A stretch of DNA of 64,000 nt from Branchiostoma floridae (GCF_000003815.2 NC_049995.1:5568090-5632089), one strand, 5' to 3'. Positions 1 through 10,667 are shown, counted from the first letter of the stretch. The notes: generated by a model from the letters alone, not told the origin. Numbers and translations are program-made.

Positions 1-805
1 CCAAAAGTAATGTGCGAGGGAGAAATAAAAGAAAAATCCAGCAAAAAATGTTGCTAAACCATGCTTGGTTGATTTGTTTGCCTTATTTTCACCTCCAGTA
101 AGACTGCAAGGAACAATTGTTGCCATTTGAATCATATTCATTTGCCATTCTTGTTTAAAGAGGAAACAAGGATACTGTGGTCCCATGCCCTGACCATGTG
201 CCCCTTACCCTGGACAGCAGACCCTCTGGCAAGCATAAAATTCTGATTGACTAGGAATTCTATTGGGTGACATGTGGCCACAGTTGATTTTTTTTAGAAC
301 ATGCGAAAATCAATTTGCGTGCAAATGTCATCCATGAAATTAAGTCATTGAGGCCTCATGAAAAAATATGTACATTTTTGTCAATTTCATATCATGATGT
401 TAGGATTTTTAGACAGACAGGGTGAAATCTGTACCTATAGGTTTACCTTTTTCTACCTGGGGGGTCAGTACCACCTGTACATCCTTCTTTCCACCGGCAC
501 TTCTACCTACACTCTCTTTCACTCCAGCTTTCACATCAGCACAGGGCAAGAGCATGAAAGGAAGGAAGGAAGGAAGGAGGGAGGAAAAGATGGAAAAGAG
601 GAAAAGAAAAGTTGTAACAGATACATGTACTATTGAAAGGAAAAGGGAAGAATACTACAATGGAATTATAAAGGCAATGAAAAGGAGGTATAGTGAATGA
701 CCTAAAGCTTGATTGGATAAGAATAGACCAATCACACAGCAGCATCTCCTCATTACCATATATTAACATGACATCATCACTATGTCTGCTGCAGTGATGG
801 TGTCC
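1..805. other. non-coding stretch, no gene seen
   Basis: No convincing coding region is visible. The short open frames have no recognisable motif and overlap a GGAA-rich simple repeat near 559-600. If the CAP-like exon at 11355-11478 is real, this stretch is part of an intron of that minus-strand gene. Confidence 0.6.
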
Positions 806-911
806 CTATTCCCATTGCGCACTGATTGGATTAGACTAATGAGTACACCTGTTCATACCATATAAGTACACGAGGGGCGAAGTGCCCACTGCCAGTACAG
901 CGGACTCGTCC
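806..911 (+). repeat. A1, left split direct repeat
   Basis: Positions 810-911 are identical to 10646-10747 (A2). The shared block begins with CTAT at 806-809 and ends at the CGGACTCGTCC motif. The two copies then diverge. The first 35 or so bases also form an imperfect inverted repeat with the right end (B2). Confidence 0.93.
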
Positions 912-1288
912 CCCACGTTGCCGACGTCCCCCACTTTGCCGACGTAGCGTGACGTTTGCAGTTTTCCTCTTTTCTCGTGGTCAGGGTATACGCTGGTGAA
1001 GGTTTGGACGTGACTGTTATTTGTGTGTTGTTTCTTTCTGGTTTTCGGTGAGAGCTTCAATGCAGTGGGGGTTGGTGTTTATAGAAGTAGACAAGTTTCC
1101 AGGGGCGTTTTCTTTTCTTTTTTCTTTTTTTGGTTACCGTATTGTGAGACGGCTCTCCTATCATGCCTGTGGTTTTTCTCCCGGCGTGGAGGTTGGCAAA
1201 CTCCGGTGCGGTTTTTTTTAGGCTGTTGTTTTCTGTTTGACATGCTGGTTGCCGGGTGTAAGTTACTAACGCCGTTCTGTATGTTAGC

Positions 1289-4200
1289 ATGTCACAGGTA
1301 CCAGCGCCACAGCCGGGAGCCCCGCAGCCGAGATTAGGCGTGGGGGCGAGAACGGCAGCTCAGCCGCAGCCAGGAGTCCAGCAAGGACCCGCACAGCCTG
1401 GAGGGGTCCAGCAGGCACCCGCACAGCCTGGAGGGGTCCAGCAGGCACCCGCACAGCCTGGAGGGGTCCAGCAGGCACCCGCGCAGCCTGGAGGGGTTCA
1501 GCAGGCACCCGCACAGCCTGGAGGGGTTCAGCAGGGACCCGCACAGCCTGGAGGGGTCCAGCAGGCACCCGCGCAGCCTGGAGGGGTTCAGCAGGGACCC
1601 GCACAGCCTGGAGGGGTCCAGCAGGCACCCGCACAGCCTGGAGGAGTACAGCAGGGACCCGCACAGCCTCCCCTGCAGGGCGGTTTGCAGCCGCAGGCAG
1701 GACCACAGGCCGGCTTCCAAGGCGCTCTGGCCCCGGCAGGACCGCAGGTATCTATTTATTTTGATTTTAGCACGTGTGGGCAAACCGTTTTGGTCGGGGT
1801 GCTGTGCCTAGTTTTGGTGTCGGCAATGTAATTTTTGGAGTGTGTTAGTCTATAGGTTTTCGTTTGTGCCGCGGTTTTTTTGTCTGTTCGGTTAGTTTAT
1901 CGCTGTGAGTTCGTCGTCCAGGGTACATGAGACATTTTTTGCATACGTGCGGCTTCAGTTATGCTAATTTGTTGCGTCGCATGTTTCGTTACACCTGGGG
2001 AATGTCTAGGTGATGTAATCGTTTCAGGGTGTGGGCTTAACGTTCTCGTTCGTTACGCTCGAGCAGTGCCGGGAATACCGATAATACGTTTGTTTAAAAG
2101 AGATGTACACGAGGTGTACGGTATCGCACTTGGAAAGTGGCGAGAAATTTTACTTTGTGGAACGGAGATGTACACGAGGTGTACGATATCGCACTCGAGG
2201 AGTGGCGAGAAATTTTACATTTTGGAACAAAGATGTACACGAGGTGTACGATATCGCACTCGGGGAGTGGCGAGAAATTTTATATTGTGGAACGGAGATG
2301 TACACGAGGTGTACGATATCGCACTCGGGGAGTGGCGAGAAAATTTTACTTTATGGAACAGAGATGTACACGAGGTGTACGAAGTCGCACTCGGGGAGTA
2401 GCGAGAAATTTTTACATTGTATAAAAGAGATGTACACGAGGTGTACGATATCGCACTCGGGGAGTGGCGAGAAAATTTTACATTATGGAACAGAGATGTA
2501 CACGAGGTGTACGAAGTCGCACTCGGGGAGTAGCGAGAAATTTTTACATTGTATAAAAGAGATGTACACGAGGTGTACGATGTCGCACTTGGGAAGTGGC
2601 GAGAAGTTTCACATTGTTGAAAAGAAGATGTACACGAGGTGTACGATATCGCACTCGAGGAGTGGCGAGAAATTTTACATTTTGGAACAAAGATGTACAC
2701 GAGGTGTACGATATCGCACTCGGGGAGTGGCGAGAAATTTTATATTGTGGAACGGAGATGTACACGAGGTGTACGATATCGCACTCGGGGAGTGGCGAGA
2801 AAATTTTACTTTATGGAACAGAGATGTACACGAGGTGTACGAAGTCGCACTCGGGGAGTAGCGAGAAATTTTTACATTGTATAAAAGAGATGTACACGAG
2901 GTGTACGATATCGCACTCGGGGAGTGGCGAGAAAATTTTACATTATGGAACAGAGATGTACACGAGGTGTACGAAGTCGCACTCGGGGAGTAGCGAGAAA
3001 TTTTTACATTGTATAAAAGAGATGTACACGAGGTGTACGATATCGCACTCGGGGAGTGGCGAGAAAATTTTACATTATGGAACAGAGATGTACACGAGGT
3101 GTACGAAGTCGCACTCGGGGAGTAGCGAGAAATTTTTACATTGTATAAAAGAGATGTACACGAGGTGTACGATGTCGCACTTGGGAAGTGGCGAGAAGTT
3201 TCACATTGTTGAAAAGAAGATGTACACGAGGTGTACGATATCGCACTCGAGGAGTGGCGAGATGTTTTAAATTGTTGAAGGAGGTGTACACAAGGTTTAC
3301 CATATCGCGTTCGGGAAGTGGCGAGAAATTTTATTTTGTTTAAAAGATGTGCACGGGTGTACGACAGAGCACAGGGAAGTGGCGAGAAATGTTACTTGGT
3401 TAAAAATGTGCTTTTGGGGGTGGCGAAACATTGTACATTTGTTTAAAAGGGATGTGCACGAGGTGTGCGACAGCACGCGCAGAGCGTAAGTTTACAGTTG
3501 TTAAAGAGATGGATATGGGGCGTCGGATTGTGCATTTGGGTAGCGCTGGGATCTTTTTTACGGTGTGTAATGAGATGGGCACGGAGTATCTAATGTTAAT
3601 TTGACAGATCAGGGAAGTTTTACGTGTGTCTAAAGATAGGTACGCAAGGTGTACGACGTTGCGTGGGAAGTTCCGAAACTCTTTTGTTCTTAGAGAACTG
3701 ATTGAATTGAATCATCGCTTGTGCGCGAGGTATACGGGTTCCCACGGGGTGGTGGGCGGAAAAGGTCACAGATTTTTGGAAGTGTTGTCACGTGATGCAA
3801 CGCGCTCGCAAGAGTCTCATGTTGATGGAGTGTGTTTCTCTTTTCAATCTTAGGACGTAGCGGACCTCCGAAGGGAGGTAAGCGAGATGCGGGGTCTGAT
3901 GTCGCAATTGCAGCAGGGCCGCACTGTGGAGGATGTCCGAAGTGAGCTAGTCTACTACGCGGGGAGGCCACAGGCTGCCTTCGACCCTCACAGGGCCATG
4001 GGCCTCATGGAGACGTTGGTGCAACAGGCTAGGAGGGAGGCGCACCCGAAAGCGAATGAGTTTCGGATCATTGTCGAGCGTGCATCGGTGCATCGCGACG
4101 AGTGGTTCTTTCCTGGACTCATTCTAAATCAGTTCGGCTCTGGAGAGGAGAAGAAAGTGGGCAAAGATATTGACTCGTTTGTAAACTTACAGAACAAGGT

Positions 4201-4408
4201 CCGCGGCGGTGGTGGTCGCGGCTACGTACCCACGTCATCAGCAAGGGGCCGCAGCTTCGGTGGGCGTCGCCAGACCCCGTACTACAACCCAACCCCGAGG
4301 CGAGGGAGGGGAAGAGGACGGCCGGGGCCTCAGCCCGATGACGCGTGTTTCAACTGCGGTAAACAAGGACACTGGGTTCGGGGTTGCCCCGAAACCCCAA
4401 GGAAATAG
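1289..4408 (+). CDS. gag: Gag-like protein of the DIRS-order element, two exons
   Basis: Exon 1 (1289-1747) starts at an ATG and encodes a Pro/Gln/Gly-rich N-terminus with ten 10-residue GGVQQxPAQP repeats. Exon 2 (3854-4408) continues in frame and ends in a basic Arg/Gly-rich stretch followed by a C-X2-C-X4-H-X4-C zinc knuckle (CFNCGKQGHWVRGC) just before the stop. The break between them has a CAG|GTATCT donor and a pyrimidine-rich TCTTAG acceptor. Both sides are phase 0, giving about 337 residues. The knuckle implies nucleic-acid binding, as in retroelement nucleocapsids. Without splicing, exon 1 would read on only to 1831 and exon 2 would have to start at the ATG at 3887. The intron is inferred from sequence, not from transcripts. 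Confidence 0.7.
1370..1669 (+). repeat. 30-bp coding minisatellite in Gag exon 1
   Basis: Ten in-frame 30-bp units encode PGVQQGPAQP once and GGVQQ(A/G)PAQP nine times. The units differ by only a few bases, suggesting recent expansion or homogenisation. Because the unit is a multiple of three, copy-number changes keep the frame open. Confidence 0.95.
2100..3480 (+). repeat. 65-66 bp minisatellite inside the predicted Gag intron
   Basis: About 18 good copies of a 65-66 bp unit run from 2103 to about 3270, with decayed copies to about 3480. Each has the perfect inverted repeat GTACAC-GAG-GTGTAC followed by a CGCACTCGGGGAGTGGCGAG block. Variant units recur in order: the CTCGAGG variant occurs at 2168, 2628 and 3221, so blocks of 7 and 9 units were duplicated. 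The unit is not a multiple of three, so the many open frames here are artefacts. Confidence 0.95.
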
Positions 4409-6375
4409 GGAAGATCAAAAATCTTCTCGTGAAGTTGGGAGCCTGAGTAACCGAGGGGAATACAGATGTGCGTATAACGTTTTGAAGTGTCAGGGCTCTT
4501 GTCCCAGTATTGGGCAGCTGTAGTACACTATAATTCGTTTTTGTTCTTTTCGTTTCTAGTTTGATTCTCAGCCGATAATTGAGTATGGTTGAGCCATAAG
4601 CGTGTGTAGTGCGCATGGGCCTGCGTGCCCGTTCCGTTTGTTATTTTGACGAGACAATTATCTAGTGAGCGATGTCAGAGACTATAGATATTTACATAGG
4701 ATCGGAAGAACGCAAATGTAACCTAGAAGGATAGAAGTGTGTGCATAAGGACTGAAGTGTCAGGGTGATGTGATGTTATATTCAGATCCTGTCCCAGTGT
4801 TTGACACCAGTAGCGCGCTATGATTCTTTTGTTGTTTTCTGTGATCGTCGCTTCTCAGCCGATAATTGAGTAATTTGAGTCGTAAGCGTTTGTAGTGCGC
4901 ATGGACCTGCGTGTCCAAGAATTACGTTTTCTCAACCCGATGTGTCAATTCTGTAAGGATCAATACTGTAATTCCTGGTTTTTTTTTCAATGTACGTTTA
5001 TGTTCAGGGTTTCACGGTGACAACTGTAAAGTGAGCTTATTATTGCTGATAACAATTGATTGGACTTAGTGACAATAACAAATGATCCATTCACTGTGAA
5101 CATTTAGTTCCGAGAACAAGTTAATTTTTCTCAGACGGTGAAAGTGTGGTACCGAGAAGACAAAGTGAATTACAGTATAACAGTTTATGGCTAGTAAACG
5201 GGCAGGATCAGTTTTTGTTTTGTTTTTTGTTTTTCAAAGAGTGAAGAATAAAACTTCGAACTGGCATCGTTTCTCTTGAGTCGTGCCTAGCATTAAGGGG
5301 GAGGTTTTATTAGGGGCAGTAACTGGGCAATCTAGCCTGACCGTCACAGTTACATTTCTTTACGTGTTTTACATATTTCGCTGGGGAGGTAGATATGAAA
5401 TTGAGACGACAATGAGGATGGTCGCGAGAATTTTTTGTAATCATTATCTACGGTTTCAGTGCTTGGGGGGGTAAACACTGGAACGGGTCGTGGGAGTAGC
5501 GTTTGTTTATGAAAATAAGAAGGGGAAAATTTAACTTTTGCCCCGTGTTTACAAACAACTTAAAACTAATGGTCACGATACATTGATCAAGCGAGTGTAA
5601 ACATACTGCTTAGTCGTCAGCATTAAGCGTAGGGTATACCAGTTTTCATGACAGATGACAGTTCAGGTAGCCGCAACATATTTGTTTACAGGAGAGGTCG
5701 GGTATGAGCTGACTTAATGCTATTCCGGGCTGACCAGGTTAATGACGGTAAAGATTGTCAGGACGTAATCTTGGTAATTGAAGGAATATAAGCCCTTGAC
5801 GTGTGCGTTATCAAACTCACCTCTCTTCTGTTGAGGCGCCACGATTTCGACACAACGGTGGTTAGCGTATGTTATTGGGGCTCAGTCTCTTGGTTTCAGT
5901 TGAAATCAGGAAAGTTGCTGTAATTCCTTTGGCACAGTAGTTTGTGTCTTGCGTCGGGAAACACCTTCTTACAGCTCGACAATGTAGCTCGACCGGGTTC
6001 TCGGCGAGCGCCAAATGTAAATTTTAAGGTCAGAGTAGGACGTTTAATAGTTTTTAGAGCGGCTTTTCAAAGGGGGCCTATTGAGTTTAAACCTCCTCCT
6101 AAGTCCAGTTGTGCGCCAAAAAGCAGGGAAGCTTTAAGACTTTCACTCGTTTTGCTAGGCTGGAGCACACCCAAACGTGTAAGGTTTAATGATGGGACAA
6201 AGGGGGAAAAGCGTTGGTATAATAGGTCGACAGCGTCTCGCCAACCTACAAATCGCGGTGGGCGTTCGCATGAATTGTAAACCTGGTTGTAAGCAATTGA
6301 CCCCAAGGTCGACTTCTAACGTAGTGTTTCTCTTAAGTTTTAGTGATATCTCTAAGACCTGTAGGGTGGTAATGA
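4409..6375 (+). other. Gag-RT spacer of the retrotransposon, with a diverged internal duplication
   Basis: This is about 2 kb without a recognisable domain. Stretches from about 4483 and about 4754 are diverged copies sharing AAGTGTCAGGG, TCTCAGCCGATAATTGAGTA and TGTAGTGCGCATGG, giving a period of about 271 bp. A 112-codon frame near 5942-6280 begins at a non-ATG codon and matches nothing I know. The spacer could be a second intron or a 5' leader for the RT frame; I see no decisive splice pair. Confidence 0.5.
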
Positions 6376-8694
6376 CGCGTAATTTGTCTGCGTAATAAAC
6401 CGTCTAAACCTCCAAATGTGGATGACGGGCGTGTAAGGAAAGCTTCTACCTTCCAGATGGGTCCGTGGCTCGTCCCCAACGTCCATGAGTTCGAGATGCA
6501 CCACCCAGTGTGTCCGATAGAGGCGTACAAGCAGCACCTCCTAGCGGAGGAAGTGTGGATCACAAGGCGAAGAGATGGGAAAGTGATTGTGCCTCCGCCA
6601 ATCCAACAGGTGGCCTTGGGGAAAATCAAGGCCTCAGCGGACTCTTTAATGTTTCGGGACCCGGATAAGTTTCTGGCAGGGGGTATTCACAGGCACCTGG
6701 ATGAATGGAAGGAAATTCTGGGGGATGGTCCTGGCGATAGGGAAGTGTTGGGTTGGATCGAAAATGGAGTAAATATCCTGGATTTTCTGCAACCGTTCAC
6801 AGGTTCCTATAAAGGGGAGACATACATGGATAGTGCCTTTCCACCCCCCAGATATTTCCAGAAATCATTTAGCTGTCGCCCCTTCGCGAAAGTTGTGTCT
6901 GACACAATCAGAGCTAGGATAGTCTCTGGGGCTGTGAATATATGGGGAAGAGTAGGAGAGGTACCACCCCCGTATCTCGTCATGCCGCTCACGGTGGAGC
7001 CAGGAAAGCCCAGGTTGTGCCATGACCTCCGTTATTTGAACAAGTGGATGAAAGACTGCCCTTTCCAGTTAGATTCGATTCTGAACTTGACAAAATACGT
7101 AGGGCGCAACCAGTACCAAACAAAATGTGATGATAAAAGTGGCTACGACCACGTCTTATACACAGAGAGTAGCAAACCCCTGGTAGGTTTTCAGTGGGGC
7201 GGGATCTGGTATGTGTCAGCCTCTCTGAGTTATGGCTGGAAGGAGTCCGCTTTCGTGTATCAGAAGATAGGTTTGGTCCCTATGCACCGAATCAGGGCGT
7301 TAGGCGTGCCGTCTTCGTTATATATCGATGACAGGCACGCCGAGCGCCTCAGACTTCAGAGGAGAGGCGAGCCAGCCGAGTCGAAAGAGCTGTCTAAGCC
7401 TCAGGTAGTGGTCTGGTCGGATTTCGAGTTAGCGCAGGCAGCGTGTTTCATTATGTGCTATACGCTGGTGGTTTTGGGCTATTTCATAGGAATAAACAAG
7501 TCACAGCTCGACCCTGTTAAGTTCCTGGAGTTTCTGGGCCTAGGAGTTGACTCCCGGCTGCTAGCTTTCTTAGTCCCGGAAAGGAAGAGGGTTTCAGTAG
7601 CTAAGATAAGGGACGAAGCGCTCGCTCAGGATAGAGTGCCAATAGTAACCCTGCAAAAACTCACTGGGAAGTTGGTGTCTTTTAGCCTAGCAGTACCAGC
7701 AGCTAAGCTTTATTGCCGGGAGATGTTTGCAGCCATTGCAAAAGCGGAGAGGGATGGCTCTACTATTCCCATACAAGGGGGGGTGTTGCGGGAGTTGAAG
7801 CATTGGAAATTTCTCGATAATTGGGAGGGTTGTGTGACGTGGAGAAAAGAGAAGCATGAGGTGGTCACCCTGTCTTCAGACGCGTCAGGTTTCAAATGGG
7901 CGGGGTCAGTTGAAACGAGCGAGGGTGAGGTACGGATAGGCGATTACTGGCAAGGGAGCGAGACGGACGAGAGCATTGCCGTCAAAGAGACGGAGGCCCT
8001 GACAAGGGTCCTCCTGTCTATGGAGGAACATGTAAGGGATAAGAGGGTGATTGCGAGGGTAGACAATGCCAACCTCATCTCGGCGTGGGAGAATCAGGGA
8101 GGAAAGAGTTTGGGGTTGGTAAGAGCGGTGGTTAAGCTATGGGAGACTGTGGTGACGCTTAACGTCGACTTAAGCCTCAGGTATGTCCCTTCCGCCGCAA
8201 ACCCAGCGGATGCTCCGTCTAGGAAGCTATCCGGGAAAGACGCCCAACTCCACCCTGAGGTTTTTGCTAGCATTGACGCTCAGTTCGGAGGTAGCCAGGG
8301 GTTCGACACAGATTTGATGGCACTCCCCTCCAACGTACAGACAGGGAGGGATGGGAAAAAGCTCAAATTCTTCAGCCCATACCCCGTCCCGGGAACGGAG
8401 GGTGTCGATGTATTGACTCAGTCCCTCGAGGGAAGGAATGCTTATGTCTTCCCGCCTTTCGTTATGATAGAGCCTATTTTGAGTTTCATCTGGGAACAAA
8501 AGGCATCGGTTACTGTAGTTCTCCCTGATCTCACACCCAGGAAGTTCTGGTGGCCAGTGGTGTGGAGCAGAGCGGTGAAGGCGGTGAAGGTGGCAGAGGC
8601 CGGACAGCTGGTCCTACGGTGCCCTTCCCGCAGGGGACGGTGGACGACGCGACCCACCGAGTCGGACCTCTGGGCTTTCCAGTTCGAGTCGTAG
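6376..8694 (+). CDS. pol: reverse transcriptase / RNase H of the DIRS-order element
   Basis: The frame is open from 6376. The first in-frame ATG is at 6457, directly after a pyrimidine-rich CTTCTACCTTCCAG that could also be a splice acceptor, so the start is unsure. RT signatures appear in order: GKPRLCHDLRYLN, KCDDKSGYDH, SYGWKESAFVYQ and the catalytic box YIDD. RNase H follows with DAS in LSSDASG, a Glu in VKETEAL, the Asp in RVDNANLISAW, and the NPADAPSR end typical of DIRS-type pol. The enzyme copies the element RNA into DNA and removes the RNA strand. There is no in-frame stop or frameshift, so this copy could still encode a full enzyme. The last 145 nt overlap the recombinase frame. Confidence 0.9.
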   Translation, partial: RVICLRNKPSKPPNVDDGRVRKASTFQMGPWLVPNVHEFEMHHPVCPIEAYKQHLLAEEVWITRRRDGKVIVPPPIQQVALGKIKASADSLMFRDPDKFLAGGIHRHLDEWKEILGDGPGDREVLGWIENGVNILDFLQPFTGSYKGETYMDSAFPPPRYFQKSFSCRPFAKVVSDTIRARIVSGAVNIWGRVGEVPPPYLVMPLTVEPGKPRLCHDLRYLNKWMKDCPFQLDSILNLTKYVGRNQYQTKCDDKSGYDHVLYTESSKPLVGFQWGGIWYVSASLSYGWKESAFVYQKIGLVPMHRIRALGVPSSLYIDDRHAERLRLQRRGEPAESKELSKPQVVVWSDFELAQAACFIMCYTLVVLGYFIGINKSQLDPVKFLEFLGLGVDSRLLAFLVPERKRVSVAKIRDEALAQDRVPIVTLQKLTGKLVSFSLAVPAAKLYCREMFAAIAKAERDGSTIPIQGGVLRELKHWKFLDNWEGCVTWRKEKHEVVTLSSDASGFKWAGSVETSEGEVRIGDYWQGSETDESIAVKETEALTRVLLSMEEHVRDKRVIARVDNANLISAWENQGGKSLGLVRAVVKLWETVVTLNVDLSLRYVPSAANPADAPSRKLSGKDAQLHPEVFASIDAQFGGSQGFDTDLMALPSNVQTGRDGKKLKFFSPYPVPGTEGVDVLTQSLEGRNAYVFPPFVMIEPILSFIWEQKASVTVVLPDLTPRKFWWPVVWSRAVKAVKVAEAGQLVLRCPSRRGRWTTRPTESDLWAFQFES

Positions 8695-10095
8695 GGTTTA
8701 GCGGGGCGCCAAGACCGTGGGTCCCGGCCAAGAATTGTGCCTTGTGTCAGTACCCTAACGATTGGGATGCTAACTATTGTCAGAGGTGTGGTGTGGAGAC
8801 CCGACAGGGAGGCGAGAACGGGAAGGGGGTCAGTCTTAGGATAGACCATGCCAAAATTGATAAAAGATATGAGGAAATCATGAGTGCAAATTTAAGTTCA
8901 GCCTACGCTAAGCAAAAGCAGGCCCTGGAGCGGCAATTGATAGAGTTCCTGATGGCCTTGCCGACCCCAAAAGGCATAGCGGCGGCTACTCCTACTGACG
9001 TGGTCAAATTCTTGATCTGGAAAGATGACATGGGCAGGACGAAAGTGCATGATTCGCGTTGTATGGCGGTAGGGGATAGCTGTGTTTGTGTAACAAGCTA
9101 GCCTTTCAAACGGTCGATTCGTATGTGGGAAAATTNNNNNNNNNNNNNNNNNNNNNNNNNNNNNNNNNNNNNNNNNNNNNNNNNNNNNNNNNNNNNNNNN
9201 NNNNNNNNNNNNNNNNNNNNNNNNNNNNNNNNNNNTGAGGGCCATCTTTGCCAAGAATGGGAAGGGAAGTGACTGGGATGAAAGGTTGGGGTTAGGCAAC
9301 CCGGCAGCTAGTGGGGAAGTTAAAAGTTATTTGAAGGCAGTTACAGCAGAGCAGCTCCGACAGGGCCTGGCGCCACAACAAGCTAAACCGGTTTTTTTGT
9401 CAAAGATTATCACTTTGTGTGGTTATATTGTTCGGTCCATCGAGGGCGAAAGATCCCCAGTGAAAAAGTTCATAAGAGCCCGGGATCAGGCAATCTTCAA
9501 GACAGTATTTTTCGCGGGGGACAGAGTGGCTGACTTGATGAGATGTAGAACGGAGCAAGTATATAGGTTGTCGTCCGGCGCTCTGTTATTCAATCATGTG
9601 TGGGGGGAAACACTGAGGGACGGAAGAGAGAATATTTTCTCCTTAGAGAGGACAGGGGACCCCGACTCATGCCCAGTGGAAGCTGTAAATTTCTATATCA
9701 ACATGGCGGAGCATTTAGGGATTGCCCTGAAAGGTGGGTTTCTTTTTCGGGCGACTTCCAGAGAGGGTTTGGTATTGGAGGATCACCCTACCACTTCAGC
9801 AGTGGATGAGGCCTTTAAAAGGTACATGCAGAAAGCAGGTATATACGAGGGGGAGAGGCTGCATGGGGCTAGGGCTGGTTGCGCCATATCTTTGCACATG
9901 GCAGGGGCGACAGACGAACAGATCATGTCCCATGTGGGCTGGTTTACTAAGAGTACCGCCTCGCACTATATGAAGATTGCGAAGGTGTTGAGGCCAGGGG
10001 GAGCCACCGCAAAGTTGGCCTCAGAGGAGGTAGCAAAGGCGGTCGAGGACTACTCGACCCGAAACAACCTCTTGGATTTAACCCCGATTTTGTAG
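8550..10095 (+). CDS. tyrosine recombinase of the DIRS-order element (frameshift and assembly gap)
   Basis: The N-terminal part lies in the frame of 8550-9101 and overlaps the RT frame. It has a C-X2-C-X10-C-X2-C zinc-ribbon-like cluster (CALC...CQRC) and the helical region before the catalytic domain. After the gap the catalytic domain runs to 10095. It shows an Arg in AGDRVADL, then HGAR, then SHVGW, and the nucleophile Tyr in ASHYMK, matching the R..HxxR..H/W..Y set of the family. It would integrate the DNA copy at a short core. Near 9077-9101 the frame slips by one base; conserved reading resumes in another frame up to the N run. About 45 bases separate the slip from the contig end, so an assembly error is as likely as a real mutation. 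Confidence 0.87.
9136..9235. other. 100-N assembly gap inside the recombinase gene
   Basis: This is exactly 100 N, the usual placeholder for a gap of unknown size. The flanks fit each other: the left side ends in codons for GK plus TT, and the right side begins TGAGG. Overlapping one T would give the motif GKLRAIF expected here in DIRS-type recombinases. The true gap may therefore be zero or minus one base. Confidence 0.85.
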
Positions 10096-10573
10096 TGCAA
10101 GGCGGGGGGTTAGTCAAATGGGGCCAGCAATGTCTGTCGTAAGTCGATTGTAGAGTAAAACCGCTCGTTTTGCAAGGCAACTAGGAAAATGCATTGTGTT
10201 GCAACTCATAGGTTTTCTTACGTTTTCTTTTGGTATGAATGTAATATTCTACGAAAATGTTTGGGCTCCACCGTTGTTTCGCTAAGGTGTGGTTAACATA
10301 CATTTGTTGATGAATAGAATGGCAACGCTGTGCAGCCACGTTATGTAAGAAGTGGATTAATAAAGCAAAGTGAACAAGTATTTCATAAGCGTCGTTTTTG
10401 GGTGTATATGGGCGAAAGAGATGGAAGGAGAATGACAGGTCATACCGAATGAAGTGATGGAGGAAGGGGATGAGAATGGGTTAGTGAGGGGATGATGAGA
10501 GAGGGGTATGGACGTGAAAGTAGGGGAATTAGGTATTTGGGCGGCACCGTATGAGGACAAGAATGGACGGGTA
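10096..10573 (+). other. 3' non-coding region of the retrotransposon
   Basis: This lies between the recombinase stop and B1. I see no gene. It probably contains the 3' UTR of the element transcript; an AATAAAG-type signal occurs near 10360. Confidence 0.5.
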
Positions 10574-10645
10574 GCGCGACGGAAGCGCTGTCCCCATTAC
10601 TCATACGGATGATCCAATGTGTGCGCAGTGGGTATAGGTTACTAT
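10574..10645 (+). repeat. B1, internal copy of the right-end repeat
   Basis: This 72-bp block is repeated at 10898-10969 (B2), with differences only in the first dozen or so bases. It runs directly into A2, sharing the CTAT at 10642-10645. Confidence 0.92.
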
Positions 10646-10667
10646 TCCCATTGCGCACTGATTGGAT
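10612..10667. other. lox/dif-like recombination junction with 21-bp inverted arms
   Basis: At the B1/A2 junction, arms at 10612-10632 and 10647-10667 are inverted copies matching at 18 of 21 positions. They share the cores TGCGCAC and ATTGGAT. They flank a 14-nt spacer, TATAGGTTACTATT, at 10633-10646. This geometry resembles the two recombinase-binding arms and central spacer of lox, FRT and dif sites. Each outer end of the element carries one arm. The role is inferred; the arrangement itself is read directly from the sequence. Confidence 0.6.

Noticed and set aside
2103-3270. Long open frames across the 65-bp array (up to 252 codons) on both strands
   Set aside because: The unit length is not a multiple of three, the frames arise from stop-poor repeat sequence, and the array lies in a predicted intron.
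5942-6280. 112-codon frame in the Gag-RT spacer
   Set aside because: Starts at a non-ATG codon and has no recognised motif; kept only as a note under the spacer.
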